Assembly: GCA_910587045.1 (NCBI GenBank)
Contig: CAJULG010000001.1
Span: forward strand, 312,116-376,115
Length of the DNA: 64,000 bases
Direction: 5' to 3'
DNA from: an uncultured Lachnospiraceae bacterium
GTDB taxonomy: Bacteria > Bacillota > Clostridia > Lachnospirales > Lachnospiraceae
A program made the position numbers and the translations under genes. Each line of letters begins with the position of its first letter. Position 1 is the stretch's first letter. Below are positions 33,383-42,332 of this stretch, in pieces. The notes under the pieces are model-generated. The model was not told where the DNA came from. It worked only from the letters and a program-made list of their open reading frames with translations, and searched no databases.

Positions 33383-35803
33383 CTATCTCGGCACCTCAAC
33401 CATGATATACGCCTCAATCTGATCCTCTTCCTTCACATCATTGAAGTTCTCAAAAACCAGACCACATTCAAAGCCGGTCTTTACCTCCTTCACATCATCC
33501 TTGAACCGCTTCAGGGATGCAAGCGGCCCTTCAAAGATCTGCTCACCCTCCCGGAAGATCCGGCAGGTTGCATTCTTCTGAAGAATTCCATCCAGCACAT
33601 AGGAACCGGCGATCGTACCGACACCGGATGCCTTATAGGTCTGACGAACCTCAGCATGACCGATGACCTTCTCCTCATAGATCGGATCCAGCATACCCTT
33701 CATAGCGGCTTCAATATCCTCGATTGCATCATAGATCACACGGTACAGTCTCAGATCCACCTGCTCCCGCTCTGCCGTATTCTTGGCCGTTACATCTGGC
33801 CTTACATTAAAGCCGATTATGATGGCATTGGATGCAGAAGCCAGGATTACATCGGATTCATTAATAGCACCGACACCGGCATGGATCACCTTAATGACTA
33901 CCTCCTCATTGGAGAGCTTCAACAGGCTTTGCTTGACAGCCTCAACAGAGCCCTGCACGTCTGCCTTTACGACCAGATTTAATTCCTTTACATTACCGGC
34001 CTGAATCTGAGAGAACAGATCATCCAGAGACATTTTTGACTTGGTATCCGCGATCAGCTTTTCCTTTTCATAGCTGATAAATGCCTCTGCCATCGTCCTG
34101 GCTTCCTTTTCATTATCGGTTGCCATGAAGATCTCACCGGCATTCGGCACACCGTTCAAGCCTAAGATTTCAACCGGAGTAGAAGGCGTTGCCTCCTTCA
34201 CTCTCCGCTGTCTGTCATCTACCATGGCACGAACCTTACCATGCACGCTGCCTGCTGCGATCGTATCTCCGACATGCAGGGTCCCCTTCTGTACCAGAAC
34301 GGTTGCAACCGGCCCCCGCCCCTTGTCTAGCTCAGCTTCAATGACAATACCTCTTGCCTTCCGGTCCTTATTTGCCTTTAATTCCAGAACCTCTGCTGTC
34401 AACAGGATCATCTCCAACAGATTATCCAGTCCTTCCTTGGTATGGGCAGACACCGGACAGAATATGGTAGAACCGCCCCATTCCTCTGCGACCAGCTCGT
34501 ATTCCATTAATTCCTGCTTTACACGTTCAATATTGGCACTTTCCTTATCAATCTTATTCACGGCAACAATAATTTCAACTCCGGCTGCCCTTGCATGATT
34601 GATTGCCTCAACCGTCTGCGGCATAACACCATCGTCTGCGGCAACTACCAGAATCGCAATATCCGTAGACTGGGCGCCACGCATACGCATAGCCGTAAAC
34701 GCCTCATGTCCCGGTGTATCGAGAAACGTAATCGTCTGACCATTTACCTCTACCACGGAAGCACCGATATGCTGTGTGATTCCGCCAGCCTCATCATTGG
34801 TTACATTCGTTGTACGGATCGCATCCAGAAGAGAAGTCTTACCATGATCAACATGACCCATAACACAGACAACCGGAGGGCGGGAAGTCATTAGCGCTTC
34901 ATCCTCTTCCTCTTCCTTCAACAATTCCTCGATTACATCAACCTGCTCTTCCTCTTCTGCAATGATATTGTACTCCAAAGCAATCTCCGCCGCTTCCTCA
35001 TACTCAATATCGGAATTCACATTCACCATCTTCCCTGCCAGAAACAGCTTCTTGATCAACTGATTCACCGGAAGCCCGATCTTATCGGCAAGCTCCTTAA
35101 TGGTCATCAAAGGCGGGAATGCCATCGTCTTAATGGTATCCTCCAGCTCCTTCGGTTCCGGCTTTGGCTCCGGCTTCACGAACTGACCGCTTCTTTTTTC
35201 CGGTTTACCATTCTGCACGGGTCTACCATTACCATTATTATTCAGCTTATTGTTTTTCTTATTCTTCCTGTTATCCTTCTGCTCTGCCTGGAAGGTTACA
35301 ATGTTATGCTCTTTCTTATCATCTTTGCGGTTGTCATTATTCCCGTTCTTCCTGTTTCTGTTATTATTGTTATTTTTACCGGCATTATTATTCCTGTTGT
35401 TGCCACTGGTATTCTTACTGTTCCGGCTGCTGTTATCATTGACAACTCTATTATTACCATTGTTCTTCATCCGCTGCTGGCTGGAAGTATTTCCTGTCGT
35501 TTCTGCCTGTGCGGGTTCGGTCAGAGCCTTTTCCTTCTTCTTTGCAGTCTCCGGAGCAGTCTTTGCAGCAGGTGCTGCCGGCTGCTTCTGCTTCTTCTCC
35601 ACATCTTTCTTTACTTCCGGTTTCTTATCAGGGGCAGCGACAGGCTGCTTTGTCAGAGCCTTACGGACCAGTGCCTCTTCCTCCGCCTCTAAGCCGGACT
35701 GGTGCTTTTTACCGGTAATCCCGTTCTTTTCTAATATAGCAATAATTTCCTTACTCTCTACGCCTAATTCTTTACTCAGCTTATTTATGATTACTTTTGC
35801 CAT
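33383..35803 (-). CDS. infB: Translation initiation factor IF-2
   Basis: 806 residues. Binds initiator tRNA and promotes subunit joining. The N-terminal about 60 residues form the IF2_N domain (VIINKLSKELGV), followed by a very Asn/Lys-rich linker (about 105-205), then a second N domain, the GTPase with VMGHVDHGKTSLLDAIR around residue 315 and the C-terminal domains including GSVEAVKQSLLKLS. SD GGAGGTATAACGA. The Asn-rich linker is much more Asn-heavy than in most IF-2s but is in a region known to vary. Confidence 0.97.
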   Translation of the reverse strand: MAKVIINKLSKELGVESKEIIAILEKNGITGKKHQSGLEAEEEALVRKALTKQPVAAPDKKPEVKKDVEKKQKQPAAPAAKTAPETAKKKEKALTEPAQAETTGNTSSQQRMKNNGNNRVVNDNSSRNSKNTSGNNRNNNAGKNNNNNRNRKNGNNDNRKDDKKEHNIVTFQAEQKDNRKNKKNNKLNNNGNGRPVQNGKPEKRSGQFVKPEPKPEPKELEDTIKTMAFPPLMTIKELADKIGLPVNQLIKKLFLAGKMVNVNSDIEYEEAAEIALEYNIIAEEEEQVDVIEELLKEEEEDEALMTSRPPVVCVMGHVDHGKTSLLDAIRTTNVTNDEAGGITQHIGASVVEVNGQTITFLDTPGHEAFTAMRMRGAQSTDIAILVVAADDGVMPQTVEAINHARAAGVEIIVAVNKIDKESANIERVKQELMEYELVAEEWGGSTIFCPVSAHTKEGLDNLLEMILLTAEVLELKANKDRKARGIVIEAELDKGRGPVATVLVQKGTLHVGDTIAAGSVHGKVRAMVDDRQRRVKEATPSTPVEILGLNGVPNAGEIFMATDNEKEARTMAEAFISYEKEKLIADTKSKMSLDDLFSQIQAGNVKELNLVVKADVQGSVEAVKQSLLKLSNEEVVIKVIHAGVGAINESDVILASASNAIIIGFNVRPDVTAKNTAEREQVDLRLYRVIYDAIEDIEAAMKGMLDPIYEEKVIGHAEVRQTYKASGVGTIAGSYVLDGILQKNATCRIFREGEQIFEGPLASLKRFKDDVKEVKTGFECGLVFENFNDVKEEDQIEAYIMVEVPR

Positions 35804-35806
35804 TCG

Positions 35807-36130
35807 TTATACCTCCATATTGTTCTGCATATCTATCTTCCTGGCAAGCTCCCTTCCAAAGCCTTCATCCGTTACCGCCAGTGACGCCCGCATCTGCTTT
35901 CCGATGTGATGCCCTAACTCCTCCTTGGTTCCATATATCCTGAGAGGAACCTGGTAGTAGGTACAGGAGTCTGTAAATGATTTCTTTGTATTTGCCGACG
36001 CATCTTCTGCAACGATCACAAGAAATGCTTTTCCTGTCTTGATTGCTTTTTCTGTTGAAAACTCACCGCTTACGACTTTTCCTGCCCGCATTGCCAGTCC
36101 AAGCAAGGAAAAAATATTATTGGGTTTCAA
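35807..36130 (-). CDS. ylxQ: L7Ae-family RNA-binding protein YlxQ
   Basis: 107-residue L7Ae/L30e/S12e-fold protein that recognises kink-turn RNA. Core: FSLLGLAMRAGKVVSGEFST and FLVIVAEDASANTKKSF. Overlaps the 3' end of ylxR by 14 bases and lies 3 bases from infB, the invariant nusA-ylxR-ylxQ-infB order. SD AAGGAGTTGACGGAA precedes the ATG. Confidence 0.93.
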   Translation of the reverse strand: MKPNNIFSLLGLAMRAGKVVSGEFSTEKAIKTGKAFLVIVAEDASANTKKSFTDSCTYYQVPLRIYGTKEELGHHIGKQMRASLAVTDEGFGRELARKIDMQNNMEV

Positions 36131-36389
36131 TTTCCGTCAACTCCTTGCTTAATTGTTCATAAATCTCCTTTGGTACCTGCATTTTAAAAGAACGCTCCAG
36201 GCCCTTGGATTTCATTGCCTTTGCAAGGCATTCCTGAGACAGACACAGATATGCGCCCCTTCCGTTCTTCTTTCCGGTAGCATCCAGTTCGATGACCCCC
36301 TCCTGATTTCGTATTATCCGTATCAACGCCCGTTTCTCCATTGGCTGACCACAGCCAATGCATTGTCTTAATGGAGTTTTTTTTGCCAC
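36117..36389 (-). CDS. ylxR: YlxR / RnpM-type RNA-binding protein
   Basis: 90 residues. Family hallmark near the start: TPLRQCIGCGQPMEKRALIRI, with the two Cys residues and the GRGAYLC sequence further on. YlxR has been linked to RNase P RNA binding and to regulation of nucleoid-associated genes. I chose the GTG at 36389 (reading MAKKTPLRQ), which matches relatives; the frame could also start at a TTG five codons upstream. No strong SD is visible for either. Confidence 0.92.
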   Translation of the reverse strand: MAKKTPLRQCIGCGQPMEKRALIRIIRNQEGVIELDATGKKNGRGAYLCLSQECLAKAMKSKGLERSFKMQVPKEIYEQLSKELTEIETQ

Positions 36390-36420
36390 GTTCTCACTTC
36401 CCAACTTCGATTCTCAATCT

Positions 36421-37596
36421 CTATTCTTCGTCTGCCAGATCCTCTGCTTCGTAATCATCCGTTTCCACAGGCTCCTCATCGTTTTCTGCCTCGTCGACAT
36501 CTGCAAACTCGTCGTATTCTTCGTATTCTTCGAATTCCTCATCCTCGTAATCAGGCTCTGCCTCTTCAACCTGGGACTCACTCTTAATATCAATCTTATA
36601 ACCGGTCAGCCGGGCAGCCAGTCTTGCATTCTGTCCCTCCTTGCCAATGGCAAGAGAAAGCTGATTATCCGGTACGACTACCTTTGCGCTCTTCTCATCC
36701 AGATCTACAGTAACTGCCACTACGCTGGAAGGACTTAATGCATTCTTAATAAAAATAGCAGGATTCTCGCTCCAACTGATAATATCAATCTTCTCTCCCC
36801 GAAGATCATTTACAATGGCATTTACCCGCGCTCCATTCAAGCCCACACAGGCACCAACCGGATCCACATTCGAATCATTCGACCAGACTGCGATCTTGGA
36901 ACGGGAACCTGCTTCCCTGGAAATATTCTTGATCTCAACCGTTCCATCTGCAACCTCGGTTACTTCCTTCTCAAACAAGCGTTTCACTAATTCCGGATGG
37001 GTCCTGGACACCAGGATCTTCGGTCCTTTATTACTTGCCCTGACTTCAATGATATACAATTTCACCCGGTCTGTCGGATGGAATACTTCTCCCGGTATCT
37101 GCTCATTCTCGGTCAGAATGGCATCCGTCTTATCATCGAGACTGATACAGACATTTCTTCCGACATAACGCTGTACCACTCCGGTAACAATATCCTTCTC
37201 CTTACACTGAAAATGATTAAAGATAGACTTGCGTTCCTCCTCTTTGATCTTCTGAACGATTACATTCCTGGCATTCTGTGCTGATATACGTCCAAAATTC
37301 TTCGGCTGTACCTCGATGCGGACAACATCTCCAATCTCATACTGAATATCATGAAGCTTTGCATCCTCCAGACTGATCTGCGTGGATGCATTTTCCACAT
37401 CCTCTACTACCTCCCGTTCTATAAATGCAGTAAACGCACCGGTCTCCCGATCCATCTTCACCTGCATATTCACTTCGCTGTCCTTATCCTTCTTATAGGC
37501 ATCAATGATGGCCTTCTCGATGGTTTCCATCAGAACCTCTCTGTCGATTCCTTTCTCTTTCTCAATCTGAGCAAGTGCATCCATAATTTCTGACAT
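36421..37596 (-). CDS. nusA: Transcription termination/antitermination factor NusA
   Basis: 391 residues: N-terminal RNAP-binding domain (about 1-125), S1 domain with VTGVVQRYVGRN (about 138-200), two KH domains with GACVGLNGARVNAIV and IGKEGQNARLAARLTG, then an unusually acidic tail of about 45 residues ending EDLADEE, where most NusA proteins of this type are shorter. SD TAGGAGGATAAAAAG. Second gene of the rimP-nusA transcript. Confidence 0.97.
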   Translation of the reverse strand: MSEIMDALAQIEKEKGIDREVLMETIEKAIIDAYKKDKDSEVNMQVKMDRETGAFTAFIEREVVEDVENASTQISLEDAKLHDIQYEIGDVVRIEVQPKNFGRISAQNARNVIVQKIKEEERKSIFNHFQCKEKDIVTGVVQRYVGRNVCISLDDKTDAILTENEQIPGEVFHPTDRVKLYIIEVRASNKGPKILVSRTHPELVKRLFEKEVTEVADGTVEIKNISREAGSRSKIAVWSNDSNVDPVGACVGLNGARVNAIVNDLRGEKIDIISWSENPAIFIKNALSPSSVVAVTVDLDEKSAKVVVPDNQLSLAIGKEGQNARLAARLTGYKIDIKSESQVEEAEPDYEDEEFEEYEEYDEFADVDEAENDEEPVETDDYEAEDLADEE

Positions 37597-37618
37597 CTTT
37601 TTATCCTCCTACTATTTA

Positions 37619-38080
37619 TTAAAAATCAAATGCTAATCGTATTAATGCGATATCAGAGCGTTTCAACTCCAGCTCTGTTTCCTCGCTTTCCAAAACAACC
37701 ATATCATCCGTATATGACTTCAGAATTCCGGTAAATTCCTTCTGCTGATTTATGGGTTTATACAGTTTTACTTCCACGGAGGATCCAAGGCTTCTTGCAA
37801 AGTCCCGTTCCCGTTTCAGCGGCCGGCCAAGGCCGGGAGAACTGACCTCCAGAATATATGCCTCTTCAATAAAATCCTCTGCATCCAGCTTTGCTTCCAA
37901 CGCCCGGCTGATGGTCACGCAGTCATCTATGGTAATCCCGCCCGGTTTATCCGCATAGACACGCAGATAGTAATTGGCTCCTTCTTTCACATATTCCACA
38001 TCCCACAGTTCAAATTCATGCACATCCAGGATGGGCTGCACCAGTGCTTCACAACGCTGTTCAATCTCTACACGCTTCAC
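37619..38080 (-). CDS. rimP: Ribosome maturation factor RimP
   Basis: 153 residues; assists 30S assembly. Motifs: CEALVQPILDVHEFELWDVE and YLRVYADKPGGITIDDC near the N-terminus, ILEVSSPGLGRPLKRERDF in the middle. A GTG start at 38080 with AAAGGAGCC upstream is preferred; the frame runs 24 codons further through the leader, which does not look like RimP. First gene of the nusA-infB transcript, preceded by a consensus promoter and a perfect leader hairpin. Confidence 0.93.
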   Translation of the reverse strand: MKRVEIEQRCEALVQPILDVHEFELWDVEYVKEGANYYLRVYADKPGGITIDDCVTISRALEAKLDAEDFIEEAYILEVSSPGLGRPLKRERDFARSLGSSVEVKLYKPINQQKEFTGILKSYTDDMVVLESEETELELKRSDIALIRLAFDF

Positions 38081-38131
38081 AATGATATGGCTCCTTTCCG
38101 CTTTCCTTATGATCATCGTCCATACACAAGA

Positions 38132-38157
38132 TAAGAGTGGACTTCCGTCCACTCTTA
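38132..38157 (-). promoter_or_regulatory. Perfect leader hairpin before rimP-nusA
   Basis: TAAGAGTGGAC and its exact complement flank a 4-base loop (ttcc), an 11-pair stem about 50 bases before the rimP start. It is not followed by a T-run on either strand, so it is not an intrinsic terminator. NusA-operon leaders are known control sites; this could be an RNase processing or NusA-responsive element. Confidence 0.55.
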
Positions 38158-38162
38158 CAGTT

Positions 38163-38179
38163 CATAGTATCAAGCTATG
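38163..38179 (-). promoter_or_regulatory. Small hairpin at the rimP-nusA transcript start
   Basis: CATAG and CTATG pair around a 7-base loop directly after the -10 box of the promoter, so the mRNA would begin with this stem. Confidence 0.35.
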
Positions 38180-38182
38180 AGA

Positions 38183-38211
38183 ATTATAGCACATTCCCAT
38201 AAAATATGCAA
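38183..38211 (-). promoter_or_regulatory. Promoter of the rimP-nusA-infB operon
   Basis: Minus strand TTGCAT (38206-38211), 17-base spacer, perfect TATAAT (38183-38188). Confidence 0.75.
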
Positions 38212-38234
38212 GATAAACTTATGAAAATATGTGA

Positions 38235-39428
38235 TTAGTATGTGGTAAGATCCACTGCGATGACATAGTCATTTTCATATTCCAGACGCAGCACTTCGTA
38301 TCCACTGTCACTTTCATAAACATCCATACCATCATTCGTATCATCCGGTGTTCCGATCAGTGCCTCTACTTCCGAACGGGACATATCCAGCCGGATACCG
38401 CCAAATGCTTCTACAAAATAAGCCGTACACTCCTGAGAATAATTATCTACATTAACACCGGTCACGGTCAGCTCATCTGCAGAATAAATAGTATCCTCTG
38501 CACCAGTATTCTCAATATATCCAAAGAAGCTGGTTCCATCTGTGCTCTTCAGCAGAACAAACACATAATCTCCAGGCGCTACACCTTCTGTTGCGATTGC
38601 TGCCACTTCGTCAGCACGATAATCCGGATCCACGGTAAAGCCCAGACTGGATACAGAAGCCGGCAATGTATATACGGTCTCATTTATCATGATCTGATCG
38701 GTATTGGTTATGTTGGTCCCTGAAGACGTATTATTGCCTGAATCCTCTGTCGGAAAGTTAAAATCTTCTGTCGGGAGATTAAAATCCTCTGTGCTGCCTC
38801 CGAACTCATCCTCTATCAGGTACTTATATTCATCCGGCATCATGTTATACACTATGGACGGAGCTGATACAAACAGAATAACCATCACGATACTAAAGAT
38901 CAATCCCAGCGCACTGGTAATGATACCACCGATACCAAGTCCTTTGCTTCCCTTCTTTGCCACATATATAATAGAAAGGATCAGGCCGATCAAGCCAAAG
39001 ATAAAACCGCCAAAACAGCATCCGGTAATGATACCAATAATACCCAGAACCAGGCCTGCAACTCCAAGGCCCTTGGACGGTCCCGCAGGCGTCGTCTGTA
39101 CCGGCTGCGTATATGTAGCATTATAGCTTCCCTGATAATTCGCACCTGCATTCGGAGCAGGCTGCTGATATGTTCCTCCCGTTGCCGAAGCTGTTGTATT
39201 CACATCTGCTGCCACATTCTGAGGAGATGGCTGTGTACCATCATTATTCATGCTATATGGATTACCAGATAGTACCGTAGTCTCCTGTTGTTCCGGCGCG
39301 GCTGACTCTGTCTGACTGCCGGTACCTGTTTCCTGTGCCGCATTCGTTACCGGACTGCCGCAATTCTGACAGAAGGCATCGCCGGCATTTACAACCGAAC
39401 CACATACACTACATCTTATTTCTTCCAT
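38235..39428 (-). CDS. Zinc-ribbon membrane protein with an extracytoplasmic domain
   Basis: 397 residues. An N-terminal zinc ribbon CSVCGSVVNAG then CQNCGSPV, a Thr/Gln/Asn-rich linker to about 120, two or three hydrophobic spans (GLGVAGLVLGIIGIITGCC then GFIFGLIGLILSIIYVA) of the DUF4190 type and a third near residue 200, then an extracellular part with acidic repeats (SEDFNLPTEDFNFPTED-like, three copies of a T-E-D-F-N motif) and a final beta-rich domain. The start at 39428 has AGGAGG six bases upstream and a promoter beyond. Such proteins are common and largely uncharacterised in Lachnospiraceae; the domain combination suggests a membrane sensor. No function is proposed. Confidence 0.8.
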   Translation of the reverse strand: MEEIRCSVCGSVVNAGDAFCQNCGSPVTNAAQETGTGSQTESAAPEQQETTVLSGNPYSMNNDGTQPSPQNVAADVNTTASATGGTYQQPAPNAGANYQGSYNATYTQPVQTTPAGPSKGLGVAGLVLGIIGIITGCCFGGFIFGLIGLILSIIYVAKKGSKGLGIGGIITSALGLIFSIVMVILFVSAPSIVYNMMPDEYKYLIEDEFGGSTEDFNLPTEDFNFPTEDSGNNTSSGTNITNTDQIMINETVYTLPASVSSLGFTVDPDYRADEVAAIATEGVAPGDYVFVLLKSTDGTSFFGYIENTGAEDTIYSADELTVTGVNVDNYSQECTAYFVEAFGGIRLDMSRSEVEALIGTPDDTNDGMDVYESDSGYEVLRLEYENDYVIAVDLTTY

Positions 39429-39461
39429 TCGATTTCCTCCTAAAAATTTAATACAAGGTGG

Positions 39462-39490
39462 ATTATAACACATTCCAAATATTGAATCAA
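39462..39490 (-). promoter_or_regulatory. Promoter of the zinc-ribbon membrane protein
   Basis: Minus strand TTGATT (39485-39490), 17-base spacer, perfect TATAAT (39462-39467), 34 bases before the start codon. Confidence 0.7.
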
Positions 39491-39543
39491 TGTTAAATTC
39501 TGTTTTGCTATTCTCACGGAATAACAGGCCTAAGCTTCACAGA

Positions 39544-40890
39544 CTACCCACGAACAGAATCCGGGATCATGAAATAACGCTGGAACAGACACCGTAACAC
39601 ATAACGATAGCTGATCCGTTCCACCTCTGCTCCCGTGTACACGACCACCGTCTGATATAATTCATCTCCGACATAGATTTCCACCGTACCGGCTATCATA
39701 TCCTTCTGCACCGGCGCTTCCAGTTCTGCCGGAAGTCGTTCCAGGTAATGAACCGGCTCATCTGTCCTCAGGAGCAGCGATATGGAGTCTGTCAGATATA
39801 ACGGTACTGCATCCGTTTCGATCCCGTTCCGGACCGGGATTTCCGGAAGTGAATAGGAAGGATCCAGTATGATCTGTTCCTGATACTGCTCCATACCATA
39901 ATCCATCAGAACCTGCGTATCCTTCCACTTATACGTTTTATGCGGCGGCCAGCCGGATGCAAGTACGACAGAAACAAATGTCCTGTCGTCTCTTTGGGCA
40001 GCGCCTACAAAACAATATCCGGCCTCGCCGGTAAAACCGGTCTTAATTCCCATAGCTCCGTCATAGGACGTGAGAAAAGCATCCCGGTTCGTTACAGATA
40101 CCGTCCGTCCGCCATTGATTTCCTGAAAGGTATAGGACGGGGTCTGGATAATGCCGAGAAAATCCGGATTCTGAATCGCATAACAGGCAATCTTCCCTAA
40201 GTCGCAGGCGGTCGTATAATGCCCCTCCGCATCCAGACCATTCGGTGTAACGAAATGTGTCTCATAGACACCAAGCTCCTGTGCCTTATCATTCATAAGA
40301 GCGGCAAAGCCCTCTACAGAGCCTCCGATATGCTCCGCTATGGCGACCGCCGTATCATTATGGGATTCCAGCATAAGAGAATACAGCAGATCTCTCAGAT
40401 AATACTGTTCTCCTTCACAACCGTTCATCTGTACGTCCGGCTGTGCTGCCGCATTTGCAGAAAAGGTTACCACATCCTCCAGATTTCCAAGCTCCAGAGC
40501 CAGAAGACAGGTCATGATCTTGGTCGTACTGGCCATGGCTCTTTGTTCTCTTCCGTTTTTTTCATACAATACCCTTCCGTTCTCTGCGTCCAGCAGCGCC
40601 GCTGCATGGGCGTTCAGTTCCAGATTCGGCTGTACCGTTATCGGATATTCGGTTTCCGTATTCTCCGCATCTGTCTGTTCTGTTCCTGTCTCTTCTGTTC
40701 CAGGATCCTCTGTTTCCGCAGCCTCTGTATCTGAGGCTTCTATACTCATAACTGCCGGGTACTGTGTTTCTTCCGCTTTTCCCTCCCATATATTCATGCT
40801 TAGACGTCGGATACCGGCTCCGCTTTCGAACAGGAGCATAGCTGCCAGAACTGCAAAGATCCATTTTCTGTCCTTAAACCATTGTTCCAT
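39544..40890 (-). CDS. D-alanyl-D-alanine carboxypeptidase (first copy)
   Basis: 448-residue penicillin-binding protein that trims the terminal D-Ala of peptidoglycan stems. Signal-anchor MEQWFKDRKWIFAVLAAM, then a Thr/Glu/Asp-rich linker (about 45-85: repeats of T-E, G-T-E), then the catalytic domain with the serine in ASTTKIM, SxN as ESHNDTA and KTG as KTGFTGEAG. A further C-terminal beta domain follows. The ATG at 40890 gives a clean signal peptide and has AGGTG seven bases before; the frame is also open at 40956, with an AGGAAAAATAAA region, so the start is not certain. Located after scpB. Confidence 0.88.
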   Translation of the reverse strand: MEQWFKDRKWIFAVLAAMLLFESGAGIRRLSMNIWEGKAEETQYPAVMSIEASDTEAAETEDPGTEETGTEQTDAENTETEYPITVQPNLELNAHAAALLDAENGRVLYEKNGREQRAMASTTKIMTCLLALELGNLEDVVTFSANAAAQPDVQMNGCEGEQYYLRDLLYSLMLESHNDTAVAIAEHIGGSVEGFAALMNDKAQELGVYETHFVTPNGLDAEGHYTTACDLGKIACYAIQNPDFLGIIQTPSYTFQEINGGRTVSVTNRDAFLTSYDGAMGIKTGFTGEAGYCFVGAAQRDDRTFVSVVLASGWPPHKTYKWKDTQVLMDYGMEQYQEQIILDPSYSLPEIPVRNGIETDAVPLYLTDSISLLLRTDEPVHYLERLPAELEAPVQKDMIAGTVEIYVGDELYQTVVVYTGAEVERISYRYVLRCLFQRYFMIPDSVRG

Positions 40891-40970
40891 ATAAAAACAC
40901 CTGTCTGTCTGCTTATCATATTCTATCGCAGAAGACAGGTGTTTATTACTATTCATTTTATTTTTCCTGT

Positions 40971-41546
40971 CTAAGTATTCAGGGTAATACTCGCTTCCTC
41001 CAAAGCCTGCTGTTCAAAATCTGCAATCTTATCCGGTGTGATCAGCGGCAGGTCATCGGTGGATTTCACACCGAAGCTTCTCAGGAAATCCTCCGTTGTA
41101 CCGAACAGGATCGGTCGTCCCAGTGCGTCCAGCCGGCCCACCTCCTCGATCAAATGATATTCCACCAGCTTATTAATAGCATGTACACAGGATACCCCCC
41201 GAATCGCCTCTATTTCTGCTCTGGTGATCGGCTGTTTATAGGCTATGATGGAAAGCGTCTCCAACTGTACATCCGTTAATACATGCTTCTTTGGAAGATT
41301 TACGATCCGGGAGAGAACTTCATAATATTCGTTCTTTGTACAGAGCTGAAAGGAACCCTCCAGCTCCACGATCCGGATTCCCCGATCCTCCTCGTCATAA
41401 CGATCCATCAGATGATGAATGATCTTCCTTGTCGTATCTGTATCATGATCCAGCGCTGCCGCCATTTGCTCCACGGATACCGCTTCCCCCATGGCAAACA
41501 GAACTGCCTCGATTGCTGCTTCAATTTTCATAATATCCTGTTCCAT
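40971..41546 (-). CDS. scpB: Segregation and condensation protein B
   Basis: 191-residue winged-helix partner of SMC and ScpA in chromosome segregation. Visible: LETLSIIAYKQPITRAEIE and EIRGVS-like IEAIRGVSCVHAIN, LVEEVGRLDALGRPILFGTT (two pieces) near the end. Strong SD AGGAGAAAAGG. Next to scpA at 9 bases, the normal pair. Confidence 0.95.
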   Translation of the reverse strand: MEQDIMKIEAAIEAVLFAMGEAVSVEQMAAALDHDTDTTRKIIHHLMDRYDEEDRGIRIVELEGSFQLCTKNEYYEVLSRIVNLPKKHVLTDVQLETLSIIAYKQPITRAEIEAIRGVSCVHAINKLVEYHLIEEVGRLDALGRPILFGTTEDFLRSFGVKSTDDLPLITPDKIADFEQQALEEASITLNT

Positions 41547-41555
41547 CCTTTTCTC

Positions 41556-42299
41556 CTAATCCAGTGAATCAATTACAATATCATCAAATAGCTGATCCTG
41601 CCGGACGGTGATCGCACCCACCTTCATCAGTTCCAGTACCGCCATAAAGGTCACTATAATATTAATCCTGGATGCCTGCATCTCCAGCAAAGTCCGGAAG
41701 CTGATCCCCTTTAGTCCCCGGACCTCCTCCCGGATATAGTTCATCTTATCTTCAATACTGATCTCTTCTTTCTCTATCGTACCAAACCGGCTGCGGATCG
41801 GATCGATCTTGTCCACCTGCTTTTTCATTACCATACGAAAGATTTCATTCAGTCTGCCCAGGGTAATTCCGTCGCACAGTTCATCCAGATCGATCTCCTC
41901 CTGATAATCCGCCACTTCATCCGGAATGGTTGCCTGCTTATACAATGCATAGGAGGCATCCAGTTCCATATCCTTTAACTCTGCGGCAGCATATTTGTAC
42001 ATCTTATATTCTAACAGTCTCCGCACCAGTTCTGCTCTCGGATCCTCTTCCTCCTCCGCTACTTCCTCCTCTTTGGGCAGCAGCATCTTTGCTTTTATAC
42101 TGATCAGTGTCGCAGCCATGACCAGAAATTCACTCATCACATCCAGATCCTGCGTCTGCATTGCTTCGATATATTCCAGATACTGCTCTGTGATCGTTAC
42201 GATCGGAATATCATATATATTCACCTGATTCTTTTCAATCAGATGCAATAATAAATCCAGGGGACCCTCAAATACCTGAAGCTTAACATCTATCGCCAT
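41556..42299 (-). CDS. scpA: Segregation and condensation protein A
   Basis: 247-residue kleisin linking SMC heads. Opening DVKLQVFEGPLDLLLHLIEK is diagnostic, with IYDIPIVTITEQYLEYIEAM and an acidic stretch (EEEVAEEEEDPR) near 83. C-terminal winged-helix ends with EQELFDDI-like RQDQLFDDIVID. Pairs with scpB. Confidence 0.95.
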   Translation of the reverse strand: MAIDVKLQVFEGPLDLLLHLIEKNQVNIYDIPIVTITEQYLEYIEAMQTQDLDVMSEFLVMAATLISIKAKMLLPKEEEVAEEEEDPRAELVRRLLEYKMYKYAAAELKDMELDASYALYKQATIPDEVADYQEEIDLDELCDGITLGRLNEIFRMVMKKQVDKIDPIRSRFGTIEKEEISIEDKMNYIREEVRGLKGISFRTLLEMQASRINIIVTFMAVLELMKVGAITVRQDQLFDDIVIDSLD

Positions 42300-42332
42300 T
42301 CCTGTTCTCTTTAACCTTCCTTTGCAGCTTAT

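Noticed and set aside
35250..35909. Plus-strand ORF of 219 codons opposite infB
   Set aside because: Arises from the Asn/Lys-rich IF-2 linker read backwards (Leu/Phe-rich); no SD.
38132..38157. Hairpin as intrinsic terminator
   Set aside because: No T-run follows on either strand, so it was kept only as a leader element.
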